64,000 nt of DNA from Molossus alvarezi (taxonomy: Eukaryota > Chordata > Mammalia > Chiroptera > Molossidae), in NCBI GenBank assembly GCA_037176705.1, contig CM073893.1:17732074-17796073 (forward strand), read 5' to 3'. Each line of letters starts with the position of its first letter. Position 1 is the first letter of the stretch. The notes beneath the pieces were generated by a model. The model did not search any database, was not told the DNA's origin, and saw only the letters and a program-made list of their open reading frames with translations. Below, piece after piece: positions 1-12,183 of this stretch. A program made the translations under genes and the position numbers.

Positions 1-134
1 ACTTATATGCATGTACGCATAACCAATGGACATGGACAACAAAGCCGGGGACAGGGTGCGGGGTATGAAAAAGAGGTGTCAATGGGGTAAGAAATGAGAA
101 ACATCTGTAACAAAAATGAAATTTAAAAAAAAAT
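1..134 (+). mobile_element. L1 3' end, cut by window edge
   Basis: Matches the L1 3' UTR repeated at 4710-4854: ACTTATATGCATG, then CAATGGACATGGACAAC, a purine-rich stretch, GAAACATCTGTAAC and an A-tail. The body lies outside the window. Confidence 0.8.
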
Positions 135-1019
135 GAAATGACAACCCAGCTTAAGAACAAGGTCAAGTAGTACATCTAGTCTAGGGCCTCGTGGTAAAAG
201 GAGAGGAACCTTCTTCTTCCATCTGTCATGGCCCCACTTTGGACTATATCACGTAGATTCTAGAACCTTCCATATGCATCCCTACATTTAGGGATGTGCA
301 ATCAATATTTGTTGAATGAATGAGTCTCCTAGGAAGGGTAATATATTAACATATTATCTACCGGTAATAGCTTTGTGCAAATTAGTTTAAAATTAAAATG
401 AACACTTCTGTAGTACTTATTATCTTATTGATATAGTATATGCAGAATCCCATTTAGTTTTCACAGTAATCTTGAAAGGGTTTATTTGTGACCTTAAGTA
501 AATTATCTAATCTTTGGTTTCCCCATTTATAAAATGGAGCTAATAGTACCTACCACAGAGAGTTGTTAGAGTTAATAGGATAATACATATAAAGCATTTG
601 AAAACTTTTTCATAGGAACTGTGACCTCTATGTGTCCTGTTTTTCTATTGTTGGAGGACAGGCTACTAAATAGTGCCTTGGGATGTGGGGACAGAGCTGG
701 GGCTGATGTCAGCTCCTTCCTCTAATTGCCATCTTGGACCATGACCTGGCCAGCAGTCTCCTACTAAGATAGGTTGCAGGCTGGTATCCTCTGGCCTCAC
801 TACTTAAGCTCATAATTTTGCTTTGGAAGGCACTGGAGATTCTTTTTCTTCTGTTGTTTACTTGTTCTTGGATCACGTGGTAAGCCCTCTGGGAACCTTC
901 AGACGCTCCTATTATGAGACTAGAAAACCATGAGGTAGAAGCTGGGAGGAAAGTGCAAGAAGAACTCTGGTGGGTGGTGGTGTTGGGTGGTGGTGGAGGG
1001 ATTGAGCACAAAAGAAAAA
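135..1019. other. Intergenic sequence with a MIR remnant (about 485-603)
   Basis: At 485-603 the order of motifs fits the MIR core and 3' end: a GTGACCTTAAGTAAATTA-like stretch, CCATTTATAAAATGGAGCTA, a TACCTACC segment and a late TATAAAGCATTTG. The rest shows no gene or recognisable repeat. An open frame at 709-1011 (- strand) has no homology I recognise and is judged chance. Confidence 0.5.
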
Positions 1020-1230
1020 AAGAAAGATAGAACTCATGGACATGGAAAGTGTGATGATTGCAGAGGGGAGGGGAGTGGGGGAGTTGGAAGAGGGTATAGA
1101 AGGGATAAATGGTGATGGAAAAAATAAAATTTTTTAAAAATAAAAAATTAAATAAAAATATAAAATTATATTAAATAATATATATTTAAATTATATTTAA
1201 ATAAAAAAAATATTTTTAAAAAAATATATA
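1020..1230 (+). repeat. Possible old L1 3' tail and AT-rich low-complexity tract
   Basis: CATGGACATGG, a purine-rich GGGGAGGGGAGTGGGGGAG stretch and an A-rich tail resemble an L1 3' UTR. They are followed by about 100 bases of nearly pure A and T. Confidence 0.4.
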
Positions 1231-2789
1231 TACCTTCTCCACCTTGTTCAGCGACACAGAGGCCATGCTGCTGAGCCACCCCTTACATCCTCTATCAGTC
1301 TTTTTTAGAAGAATAAGTAACTATCCTTCTCAAACTATTCCAAAAACATTGAAGAGGATGGAACATTTTCAAATTCAATCTATGAGGCCAGCATTATCCT
1401 GATACCAAAAGCAGACAAAGGTATTTCAAAGAATGAGAATTACAGGCCAATATCCCTGATGAACATAGATGCAGAGATTCTAGACAAAATACTAGCAACA
1501 GTACATTAAAAGTGTTCAATAGTACATTAAAATAATTATATACCATGATCAAGTGGGATTTATATGAAGGATGCAAGTGCGGTTCAACATCTACAAAACA
1601 ATTAATGTCCCATCAACACACCAAGGATAAAAATCATGATTATTTCAATAGATGCAGCAAAAGCATTTGACAAAATTTAATATTCATTTAGAATAAAGAC
1701 TCTCAACAAAGTGGATATAGAAGAAACTTACTTCAACTTGATAAAGGCTATATATGACAAGCCCAGAGCTATTATACTGAATGGTGAAAAGCTGAAATCT
1801 TTTTCTCTAAGATCAGGAAGAAGACAAGGATGTCCACTCTCACCACTATTATTCAACATAGTACTTAAAGTCCTCCTCAGAGCAACCAGGTAAAAATAAA
1901 AAATAAAAGGCACACAAATAGAAAAAGAAAAAGTAAAACTGTCACTATTAGCAAATGACATGATACTATATATAGAAAGCTGTAAATAATTCTCCCCAAA
2001 TTAATAGGATTAATTAAAGAATTCAGCAAAGTATCAGTATACAAAATTAATATACAGAAATTTGTTGCATTCCTAAAAAAAATCAGAAGGAGAAATGAAA
2101 AAATTAATCCCTTTTACACTTGCATCAAAAAGAATAAAATACCTAGGAATAAACTTAAGCAAGGTGGTTAAAAATTTATACATTGAAAACTATATTACAT
2201 AGAATAAAGATATTGAAAAAAACACACACAAATAAATGAAAGCATATACTGTGTTTATGGATTGGAAGGATTAATATTGTTTAAATGGCCATACTATCCA
2301 AAGCAATTAATAGATTAAATGTAATTCCTATCAAAATACCAATGCAATTCTTCTCAGAACTAGAACAAATAATCATAAAATTTACACGGAACCACAGATA
2401 ACCCCAAATAGCAAATATTCTTGAGAAAGAAAAAAAAAACAAAAAACAAATTTGGAGGTATAACACTCCCTGACCCCAAACTATACTACAAACCTATAAA
2501 AATCAAAACAGAATGGTACTGACACAAAAACAGACACACAGAGCAATGGAAAGAAATAGAGAGTGCAGAAATAAAACCTCACTTATATGATCAACTAATC
2601 TATGACAAAGGAGGTAAAAATGGACACTGGAGTAACAACAGTTTCTTCAACAAGTAGCATTAACACCAGACAGATACATTAAAAACAAAAAATGAAACTA
2701 AATCACTCTCGTATACCACTTACAAAAATAAACTCAAAGTGGATTAAAGATTTAAATGTAATGCCTGAAACCATAAAACTTCTAGAAGA

Positions 2790-3005
2790 GCCCAGCTGGT
2801 GTGGCTCAGTAGCTGAGCGTCAACCCATGCACCAAGAGGTCACCGGTTCGATTCCCAGTCAGGGTACATGCCCAGGTTGTGGGCCAAATCCCCAGTGGGG
2901 AACATGTAGGAGGCAGCCAATTGATATTCTCTCACTGATGTTTCTATCTCTCTCTCCTTCTTCCTTTCTTTCTCTAGAATCAATAAAGTAAAGAAAGAAA
3001 GAAAA
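2790..3005 (+). mobile_element. Ves SINE, older subfamily
   Basis: A tRNA-related head (GGCTCAGTAGCTGAGC, then GGTTCGATTCC), a CAGGAGGCAGCC-like body, a pyrimidine-rich stretch and an AATCAATAAAG tail. Target-site duplications are AAAACTTCTAGAAGA (2775-2789) and AAAACTCCTAGAAGA (3006-3020), with one mismatch, inside L1. Ves elements are transcribed by RNA polymerase III and moved by L1 machinery. Confidence 0.9.
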
Positions 3006-3632
3006 AAAACTCCTAGAAGAAAACAAAGGAAGGTAATTACTTGACACCAGGCTGAGTAATATCTTTTTGGCTACATCCCCTCAATCAAGGGAACCAAAAG
3101 CAAAAATAAACAAATGGGACCACAGCAAACTAAAAAGCTTCTGCATTCTGCACAGTGAGGGAAAACTTCAACAAAACAAAAAGGCAACACACTGAATGGG
3201 AGAATATATTTGCAAATGATTTATCCAAAATATGTATGAAACACATACAACCCAATAAGAAAAAAATAAACAAACCAATTGAAAAATGGCCAGAGGACAT
3301 GAAAAACATTTCTCCAAAGAAAGCATAGAGATGGCCAACAGACATATGAAAAGATGCTCGCCATCATTAATCATCAGGGGAATGCAAATCAAACCCACAA
3401 TGAGATACCACCTCACACCAGTCAGAATAGCTATCATCATAAAGTGAACAAATAACATGTTGGCAAGGATGTGGAGAAAAGGGACCCTTGTGCACCATTG
3501 GAGGTACTTCAAACTGCTGCAGCCCCTATGGAAAATAGTATGAAGATTCCTCAAAAAATTAAAAATAGATATAGCACATGACCCACCAATTTCACTTTTG
3601 GGTATTTTTCCAGAGAAAACACTAATTCGAAA

Positions 3633-3634
<2 letters not shown>

Positions 3635-3688
<54 letters not shown>
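3635..3688. repeat. (AT)n microsatellite
   Basis: About 27 AT units grown from the GATATATG motif normally present here in L1 ORF2. Confidence 0.95.
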
Positions 3689-3691
<3 letters not shown>

Positions 3692-3784
3692 CCTATGTTT
3701 ATTGCAGCATTATTTATAATAGCCAAGACATGGAAGCAACCTAGGTGTCCATCAATAGATGAATGGATAAAGAATTGTGGTATA

Positions 3785-4854
3785 CTAAGGCAATAGAAAC
3801 AAAGGAGAAAATAAACACATGGGACTACATAGAACTCAAAAGCTTCTGCACAGCGAAAGATACAATCATCAAAACAGAAAGGCTACCCATTGCATGGGAG
3901 AGCATAATTGCCAATGATATATCAAATAAGGGGTTCATTTCCAATATATATAGAGTGCTCATACAACTCCACAAAAGGAAGACAAAGAACCCAATTAAAA
4001 AATGGGCAGAGGAACTAAATAGACACCTCTCCAAACAGGACATACAAATGGCTAAGAAACATATGAAGAAATGCTCATCATCACTAATCATCAGAGAGAT
4101 GCAAATTAAAACAACAATGAGGTATCACCTCACACCTGTCAGAATGGCCGCCATCAACAAATCATCAAACAACAAGTGTTGGCGAGGGTGTGGAGAAAAG
4201 GGGACTCTAGTACACTGCTGGTGGGAATGCAGACTGGTGCAGCCACTATGGAAAACAATATGGGGTTACCTCAAAAAATTAAAAATTGAACTTCCATTTG
4301 ACCCAGTGATCCCACTTCTAGGAGTATACCCTAAGAAGCCTGAAACACCAATCAGAAAGAATATCTGTACCCCCATTTTCATAGCAGCACTATTTACAAT
4401 AGCTAAGATCTGGAAACGGTCCAAGTGTCCATCAGTAGACAAATGGATAAAAAAGCAGTGGTACATATACACAATGGAGTACTATGCAGCTGTAAGAAAG
4501 AAAGATCTCTTAGCCTTTGAGACGACATGGAGGGACCTGGAAAGTATTATCCTAAGTGAAACAAGCCAAACAGAGAAAGACAAGTATCATATGATCTCAC
4601 TTATTTGTGGAATATAATGAACATAACAGTCTGAGGAATGGGATAGTCCCAGAGACGTGGAAGTGGGGTACAGACTGAGAATTCCCAGAAGAGGGGGTGG
4701 TGGGGGAGAGATAAACCACAGAACTTATATGCATGCATGCATGAACAATGGACATGGACAACAATAGCTGGGGACAGGGCAGGGAGGAAGGGGGAGGGGG
4801 GAATCAGTGGGGGGAAAAGGAGAAACATCTGTAACAAAAATTAATTAATAAAAA
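3785..4854 (+). mobile_element. Younger 5'-truncated L1 nested in older L1
   Basis: Perfect 16-bp duplications AAAGAATTGTGGTATA at 3769-3784 and 4855-4870 bracket an ORF2 C-terminal part, a 3' UTR and an A-rich tail. The frame is open to the ORF2 stop near 4617 and shows the zinc-knuckle-like [18 protein letters not shown] and the usual C-terminus. That makes it one of the best preserved L1 pieces here. Only about the last fifth of ORF2 is present, so it cannot act alone. Confidence 0.95.
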
Positions 4855-4870
4855 AAAGAATTGTGGTATA

Positions 4871-5283
4871 TATACACAGTAGAATATTACATGGCAATAA
4901 AAAAGAATGAAACATTGCCATTTGTGAAAACATGAATGGATGAGGAAGGTATTATATTAAGTTAAAAAAGTCGGGCAGAGAGAGACAAATACCATATGAT
5001 TTCACTTATGTGTGGAATCTAAAAACGAAACAAAATAAAAACAGACAGAGACCAAAGGTACGGGTACCAGAGGGAAGAGGGTAGATAATATGGGTGAAAG
5101 AGGAAGGTATATAGTTAATAATATTGTGATAAGTTTGCATGGTGACAGATGCTTACTAGAATTAGTGGGGTAAGTTATAAAAATGTCAAATCATTATGTT
5201 TACACCTAAAACAAATATAAGCAATATCAGATTGTATACCAACTATACTTAAATAAAACAATACATTTAGATAAATAAATAAA
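4871..5283 (+). mobile_element. 3' end of the older L1
   Basis: Continues the ORF2 text interrupted at 3768 (GAATATTACATGGC and on), followed by an old-type L1 3' UTR ending in an AATAAATAAATAAAG tail. Confidence 0.8.
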
Positions 5284-7350
5284 GAAGAACCCTGTGGAGA
5301 CTTGGTAGGAGGGGGCGGAGCCGAGAAACAAGCTGGTCCCACACTTAGGTGTAGCACTTGAGATTTGGGATATCTCAGCCATGGAGATTCCCCAGAAGCA
5401 AGGTTTCCCAGTGCTGGGAAGAGGAGTTCCCACAATATCTTGCTTGAAAATCAGTGGGATTTTAGTCTGGGTAAGATGGAGGGCTTCTGGAATCCAAGGT
5501 AAACTCTTAAAGGGCCTAGGTGCAGACTCACGAATGAGCATTCAAGCTAAATTTCAGCAAAGGGACAGCAGCTTTATAGGTGCCAAGGACATATGGGGAG
5601 AAACTGAATTGTGTGGTTTCAGGACTAGCACTGGAGGGGCAGACACCATTGTTCCTGTGTTGAGCCCTTCTCCCACACAGCCTGTAGACATAGATAAGCA
5701 CCAAATCTGACTCTGTATTAACCAGGCAAACACTGCTTGCCTCATTCTGGTGACTCCCTGAGACCTTGTCCCACCCAACACACACACCACCTGAGCCTCT
5801 TTCAGTAGCTGTCCTTCACAGGCAGCCAGCCTCAGCCCATGCTGCACACTTTCCTGAAAATTCTCAAAGGTCTGTGGCTGGCCTCTGCATGCTCTGTGGC
5901 TCTGGCTGAGGGGCCCCAGGCCGAGCACTGGTCGCAGCCAGCCTCAGTTCACAGCATGGCCTTTTCCACTTGCCTCCAGGCCCAGTGTAGGCAGCTAACA
6001 ACCATGGATTGCTTTGTAGCTCCTACCAGGTGGCCCCCAGCTAGGCACAGGCAATGGCTGCCTTTAGACTGCAAAAAAAGCCCCTCCCAAGAGGCCCCAG
6101 AACCAACAAACCCTATAGCCACCTTCAGGCCACACTAGAGCCCCACCAATTAGCTACATCAACAGCATACCCAAAGGGTTGGAGGTATCATCTTACCAAA
6201 CATCAAACTATACTACAAGGCTATAGTAATCAAAACAGCATGATACTGGCCTAAAAACAGACACACAGAAAAATGGAACAAAATAGAGATCCCAGAAATA
6301 AAACTATATGGTTAGCTAATATATAACAAAGGAGGCAAGAATATACAATGGGGGTAAAGACAGTCTATCAATAAATGATGTTGGGAAAACTGGACAGATA
6401 TATACTAAAAAAAAAAAAAAAGAAAGAAACTAGATCACCTTTTATACCACATACAAAAATAAACACAATATAAATTAAAGACTTAAATGTAAGACCAGAT
6501 ACCATAATATTTCTAGAAGAAAACACAGGCAGTAAACTCTTTGACATTGCTCTTAGTAATTATTTTTTTGGATATATCTCCTCGGGCAAGGGAACAAATG
6601 AACAAATGGGACTACATAAAACTAAAAAGTTTTTGCACAGCAAAGAACACTATCAACAAAACAAAAAGACAACCTACCCGAATGGGAGAAGATATTCACC
6701 AATGATGCATCAATAATGGGTGGAGTTAATATCCAAAATATATAATGAACTCATACAACTTAACCCAAAAAAAAACAAACAATCCAATCCAACTATAAAA
6801 TAGGCAAAGGACCTGCATAGACACTTCTCCAAAGAGGGCATACAGATAGATAGCCAATAGACATATGAAAAGATGTTCAACATCACTAATCATCAGAGAA
6901 ATGCAAATTAAAACCACAATGAGCTATCACCTCACACCTGTCAGAATGTCTATTATCAATAAATCCACAATAACAAGTGTTGGTGAAGATGTGGAGAAAA
7001 GGGAACACTTGTGCACTATTGGTGGGAATGCAGATTAGTGCAGCCACTGTGGAAAGCAGTGTGAAATTTCCTCAAAAATTTAAGTTTCCTCCATACTGTT
7101 TTCCTTTGTGGCCGTACCAGTTTGCATTCTCACCAGTAGCAACAACATGGATTGATCTTGAGAACATCGTGCTAAGTGAAATAAGTCAGACAGAAAAAGT
7201 TAAGAACCATATGATGTCACTCATATGTGAAATATAATACTGAAAGCAACAAATGAACAAACACGACAAACAAAAACTCACAGACACAGAGGGAAGGAGG
7301 ATGGAAGGTAGTAAAGGGAAAGGGAAAAAAAACCCAAATCATAAAAATAA
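5284..7350 (+). mobile_element. Internally deleted L1: 5' UTR joined to ORF2 3' part
   Basis: 5290-6176 is GC-richer sequence homologous to the L1/HAL1 5' UTR at 7620-8500 (shared GGTAGGAG, CAAGCTGGT, AGGGACAGCAG-like and ACTGAATTGT-like stretches). At about 6177 it changes abruptly into L1 ORF2 C-terminal sequence (GGAGGTATCATCTTACC and on). ORF1 and most of ORF2 are missing. A further break occurs near 7080-7130. The unit ends in an A-rich tract. Confidence 0.65.
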
Positions 7351-7464
7351 AATTAAAAAAAGGGACAAAAAATAATTAAAAACAGAACCACCTTATGATT
7401 CAACAATTCTACTTCTGGCTATTTATCTGAAGAAATCCAAAACACTAATTCAAAGAGATATATA
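7351..7464 (+). mobile_element. Old L1 ORF2 fragment, left part
   Basis: Text typical of the L1 ORF2 C-terminus (ATTCTACTTCTGGCTATTTA, then CTAATTCAAAGAGATATA). It continues on the far side of the inserted elements at 11120. Confidence 0.7.
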
Positions 7465-10157
7465 GACTTCCGGTCAAGATGGCAGCATAGGTAAACACGA
7501 TATTGCCTCCTCCCACAACCACATCAAAATTACAACTAAACTACAGAACAACCATCATTCAAAACCACCTGAAATCAAGCTGAATGAAAGTCCTATAACT
7601 ACAAAATTAAAAAAGAGGCCACATTGAAATTGGTAGGAGAGGCGGAGGCACGGACAGGCTGGTTCCCACACCCACGTGTGGCAGATAAAAATCAGGAGGA
7701 TACTTCGGCTGTGAAGGTCCTCCCAGAGGAGTGAGGGGTCCCCGTCCCACACCAGGCACCCAGCTCAGGGTTCCAGTGCCAGGAAGAAAAGTCCCCATAA
7801 ATTTTGGCTGTAAAACCAGTGAGAATGGAGGCTCAGGGAGGCTGAGGCGGCTAGAGCCCCAGGCAATTCCTCTTAAAGGACCCTCACATGGACTTGCACC
7901 CTCCAGGCTCCAGCTTGGGAGAAGCAACTTGAGAGGCATCAGAGACATACAAGGAAGAACTGAGTTGTTTGTCATCAGGGCGAAGGCTGGAGAGGCAGCT
8001 TTCTCCCAGACAGACATACAAGTGGAGGCTGTTGTTCCTTTGGCAAGTCCTTCCCCAATGGGGCAGGTAGACAGCCTCCAGATCTGGGCTCCAGCAACCT
8101 GGCTCACACTGTTTGCTCCACCCTAGTGATTCCTTGAGGCACTACCCTACCAAACTGTTTCCAGTGGTTTTACCATAGGATTAGCCTGTCTTGGCTCCTG
8201 CTTCAGAGTTTCCTAAATCCTCTCAAACAAGCAGCATCTGGCCTCAGCGAGCCCCATATCTCTTGCTAAGTAGCCCCAGGCCTGGTGCTAGAAGTAGCCA
8301 GCCTAGGTTCACAGCTTGGATTTGCCTGGACACCTCCAAGCCCAGTACAAGAAGCAGCCATCTGCAGATCACTTTGTAGCTTATACCTGACGGCCTCAGG
8401 TAGAACACAGGCAGTGGCTGACCTTGCCCCAGAGCCAGCACACCCAGTGGACAGCTTTAGGCCACATTGAAGCACCACCACCCAACCACCTCCACAAGCA
8501 ACACACTCAAGGAGTGGACTCAGTAGGTACCAGAGCCCTGCTGAAGTAAGTCTTGCGCTGTGTGGTGAGCCCCTGCACAGCTGATCCTCCAAGGAAGTCA
8601 GAGGTCAGTGGTCAGTGGGTACAGCCAGTCCTTGCAGCTGATCAGCCTGAGTAAATCCCTCCCACTGACATGCTAGCAGCAGACAAGACTCAAATACAAC
8701 AGAAGGGTGTACAGTCTACATGAGGGGTACAACTTGAGAGCCCAGCTGGAATGATCAGGGAAAGCTGTGCCACTAGACCCTAAAGGACATCTACTAAAAT
8801 AGGCCACTGTAGGAAGCCTAGGAGACATAGCAACTCTACCTAATACATAGAAATAAACACAGGGAGGCAGCTAAAATGAGGAGACTAAGAAACAGGTCCC
8901 AAATGAAAGAACAGAACAAAACTCCAGGAAAAGAACCAAACGAAATGGAGATAAGCAATCTAACAGATGGCAGAGTTCAAAGCACGGATTATAAGGATGC
9001 CCAATAAACTTAGTGAGGACCTTAAGAGCATAAAAAGGGGCCAGTCAGAAATGAAGGATACACAGTCAGAAATGAAGGAGGCACTAGCTGAAATAAAAAA
9101 TAATTTACAGGGGACCAATGGTAGAGTAGGTAAAGCCAAGAAGCAAACCATCAATTTGAAATATAGGGAAGCAAAAAACACCCAATTAGAACAGCAAAAA
9201 GAAAAAAGAATCCAAAAATAATGAAGATAGTTTAAGGAGCCTGTGGGACAACTTGAAGTGTATCAACATTCACATCATGGGAGTGCCAGAAGGAGAAGAG
9301 AGAGAACAAGAAGTTGAATACCTATTTGAAAAAATAATGACAGAAAACTTCCCTAACTTAGTAAAGGAAACAGAAATACAAGTACAGGAAAGACAGAGAG
9401 TCCCAAACAAGATGAACCCAAAGAGGCCCTAGCCAAGACACATTATAACCAAAATGCAAAAGGTTAAAGACAGAGAATCTTAAAAGCAGCAAGAGAAAAG
9501 CAGTTGTTACCTACAAGAAAGCTCCCGTAAGACTATTAGGTGATTTCTCAAAAGAAACTTTGCAGGCCAGAAAGGAATGGCAAGAAATATTCAAAGAGAT
9601 GAAAAGCAAGGACCAATAACCAAGATTAGTCTATCCTGCAAAGCTATTATTTAGAATTGATGGCCATATAAAGAGTTTTTCAGAGAAGCAAAAGCTAAAG
9701 AAGTTCATCACCACCAAAACAGTATTATGTGAAATGTTGAAGGGTCTTCTTGAAGAAGAAAATCAAATATATGAACAATAAAATGGCAACAAATACATAT
9801 CTATCAACATTTGAATCTACAAACAAAATGAATAAGCAGAACAGAAACAGACTCCTAGATACAGAGAACTTTTTAATGGTTGTCAGATGGGAGGGGAATT
9901 GGAGGATGGGCGAAAAAGGTGAAGGGATTAAGAAATAAAAATTGGTTGTTAGACTGAGGAACCTCAAAGGAAAGGGTGGAGGGGTGGTGGGAAGAGATAA
10001 ACCAAAGAACTTATATGCATATATGCATAACCAATGGACACAGACAATATTGTAGGGAAGGTAGCAAGGGGGCAGGAGTGAAGAGGAGGGGGGTCAATAG
10101 GGGGAAAAGGACAGACATCTGTAATACATTCCACAATAAAAATTAATTTTTTAAAAT
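7465..10157 (+). mobile_element. HAL1-like (half-L1) element, ORF1 only
   Basis: Starts with GACTTCCGGTCAAGATGGCA, which holds an L1-type YY1 site (CAAGATGGC at 7475-7483). A GC-rich 5' UTR runs to about 8900. A decayed ORF1 follows from about 8905 to 9700: the coiled-coil part (frame 8967-9221) and the RRM and C-terminal parts ([20 protein letters not shown]) survive in broken frames. Shortly after comes ATGGCAACAAATACATATCT (from 9782), matching the first codons of L1 ORF2 (compare 50216). The sequence then passes straight into an L1-type 3' UTR and tail. There is no endonuclease or reverse transcriptase. HAL1 elements are known mammalian L1 derivatives that need L1 ORF2 protein supplied in trans. 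Confidence 0.8.
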
Positions 10158-11112
10158 TAATTAATTTATTTTTGTTACAGATGTTTCTCCTTTCCCCCCC
10201 ACTGATACCCCCCTTCCCATCCCTCCCTGCCCTGTCCCCAGCTTCGTTGTCCATGTCCATTATTCATGCATACATGCATATAAGTTCTGTGGTTTATCTC
10301 TCCCCCACTACCCCCTCATCTGGAGATTGTCAATCTGTACCCTCTTCCATGTCTCTGAGACTACTCCATTCCTCAGACTGTTATGTTCATTATATTTCAC
10401 AAATAAGTGAGATCATATGATACTTGTCTTTCTCTGGCTTGTTTTGCTTAGGATAATACTTTTCAGGTCCCTCCACACTGTGTCAAAGGATAAGAGATCT
10501 TTCTTTCTTACAGCTGCATAGTATTCCATTGTGTATATGTACCACCGCTTTTTTATCCATTTGTCTACTAATGGACATTTGGGCTGTTTCCAGATCTTAG
10601 TGCTGCTACAAACATGGGGGTACATATATTCTTTCTGATTGGTGTTTCAGTCTTTTTAGGGTATATTCCTAGAAGTGGGATCACTAGGTCAAATGGCAGT
10701 TCAATTTTTAATTTTTTGAGGTAACACCATATTGTTTTCCATAGTGGCTGCACCAGTCTGCATTCCCACCAGCAGTGTACTAGAGTCCTCTTTTCTCCAT
10801 ACTCTCGCCAACACTTGTTGTTTGATGATTTGTTGATGGCGGCCATTCTGACAGGTGTGAGGTAATACCTCATTGTTGTTTTAATTTTTATCTTTCTGAT
10901 GATTAGTGATGTTGAGCATTTCTTCAAACTTTTTTTAGCAATTTGTATGTCCTGTTTGGAGAGGTGTCTAGTTCCTCTGCCCATTTTTTAATTGGGTTCT
11001 TTGTCTTCCTTTTGTGGAGTTGTATGAGCACTCTATATGTATTGGAAATTAACCCCTTATCTGATATATCATTGGCAAGTATGCTCTCCAATACAGTGGG
11101 TTGCCTTTCCAT
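10158..11112 (-). mobile_element. 5'-truncated L1 inserted in the HAL1 A-tail
   Basis: Antisense L1 3' UTR (10160-10400) and ORF2 C-terminus, readable on the minus strand in two overlapping frames (11112-10924 and 10984-10568), hence one frameshift. The flanks TAAAAATTAATTTTTTAAAA and TAATAAAAATTAATTAAAAA are both A-tail sequence and may be the target duplication. Confidence 0.85.
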
Positions 11113-11119
11113 TAATAAA

Positions 11120-11740
11120 AATTAATTAAAAAAATATTTATTCATTTTTCTGTTCATTGTAACATTATATACAATAGCCAAGATATGGAAACAATCTAAG
11201 GTTCTAACAAAGGACAACTGGATAAAGAAGAAGTGGTACATATATAAAATGGAATATTACTCTACCATAAAATATTTTACCTTATAAAAAACATAAAGAG
11301 AATGAAATACTACCATTTGTAACAACATGGATGAACCTGGATGATATTATGCTAAGTAAAATAATTCAGACAGAGATAGACAAATAACATATGATTTTCA
11401 CCTATATGGAATCTTAAAAACCAAAATAAATGAACAAACAAAACAGAAACAGATTCATAGATATAGTGAACAAACTGATGGTTGCCAGTTGGGAGGGAGT
11501 TTGGGAGGCTAGATGAAAAAGGTAACAGGATTAAATAGTAAAAATTGGCAATTACAAAATAATTACCAGAATGTAAAGTAGAAAATAGGAAATATAGTCA
11601 ATAATGTTATAATAATTATGAATGGTGCCGGGTGGGTACTAAACTTATCAAAGGGATCACTTTTGTAAGTTATATAAATGTCTAACCACTATACCATACA
11701 CCTGAAACTAATATAATATTGAATGTCAACTGTAATTGAA
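11120..11740 (+). mobile_element. Old L1, right part with 3' UTR
   Basis: Resumes the L1 split at 7464 (GTAACATTATATACAATAGC), passes the end of ORF2 and runs through an old L1 3' UTR with GATGGTTGCCAGTTGGGAGG and CACCTGAAACTAATATAATA. Confidence 0.8.
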
Positions 11741-11744
11741 AAAC

Positions 11745-11940
11745 ATTTTTTACTTTTTTCTTTTAATTGAATTTATTGGGGTGAACCTTGTTAATAAAAT
11801 TATATAGGTTTCAGGGGTACAATTCTATACATCATCTATATATTGTATTGTGTGTTCACCACCCTAAGCCAAGTTTCCTTCCATCTCCATTTATCCCCCC
11901 TTTACCCTCTCCTTATACCCTCCACACACTTTCTTTTTTT
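11745..11940 (-). mobile_element. L1M-type 3' UTR fragment
   Basis: TTTTAATTGAATTTATTGGG, TATATAGGTTTCAGGGGTAC and GTGTTCACCACCC, in this order, are the reverse complement of an old mammalian L1 (L1MA/L1MB class) 3' end. Confidence 0.7.
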
Positions 11941-11947
11941 AAAAAAA

Positions 11948-12183
11948 TTTTTTTTATTTTTATCCTCACCCGAGGACATTTTTCATTCAGATAGAGTGGG
12001 AAGGGAGAGAGAGAGAAAGAAACATCGATGTGAAAGGGACACATCGAGTGGCTGCCACCCGCACGACCCAACCAGGGCCGGGGACAAACTGCAACCAAGG
12101 TACACGCCCTTAGCGGGAACCGAACCCGGTTCTCTCTGGACCACAGGCCTACGCTCTAACCCCTGAGCCAAACCGGCCAGGGC
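11948..12183 (-). mobile_element. Ves SINE, newer subfamily
   Basis: This copy defines the newer Ves type in reverse. From the tail it reads ATCCTCACCCGAGGACATTT, a GA-rich run, GAAACATCGATGTGAAAGGG, a body with CAACCAGGGCCGGGGACAAA, the B box GGAACCGAACCC and the A box AACCCCTGAGCCA, ending GGCCAGGGC. The terminal TCCTC...GAGGA inverted repeat before the A-tail is a hallmark. Confidence 0.9.

Larger units (their letters stand above)
1300..3768 (+). mobile_element. Old L1 ORF2 (RT to C-terminus), interrupted
   Basis: Decayed L1 ORF2 sequence. The reverse transcriptase block [14 protein letters not shown] is visible in the frame 1711-1893, with earlier RT text around 1381-1480 and C-terminal ORF2 text from 3050. 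Many stops and frameshifts are present. The element is broken by a Ves SINE at 2790-3005 and by a younger L1 at 3785, and resumes at 4871-5283 down to its 3' UTR. The unit is inactive. Confidence 0.85.

Noticed and set aside
3763..4617. A 284-codon frame as a host gene
   Set aside because: It is the C-terminal part of L1 ORF2 inside an insertion with target duplications.
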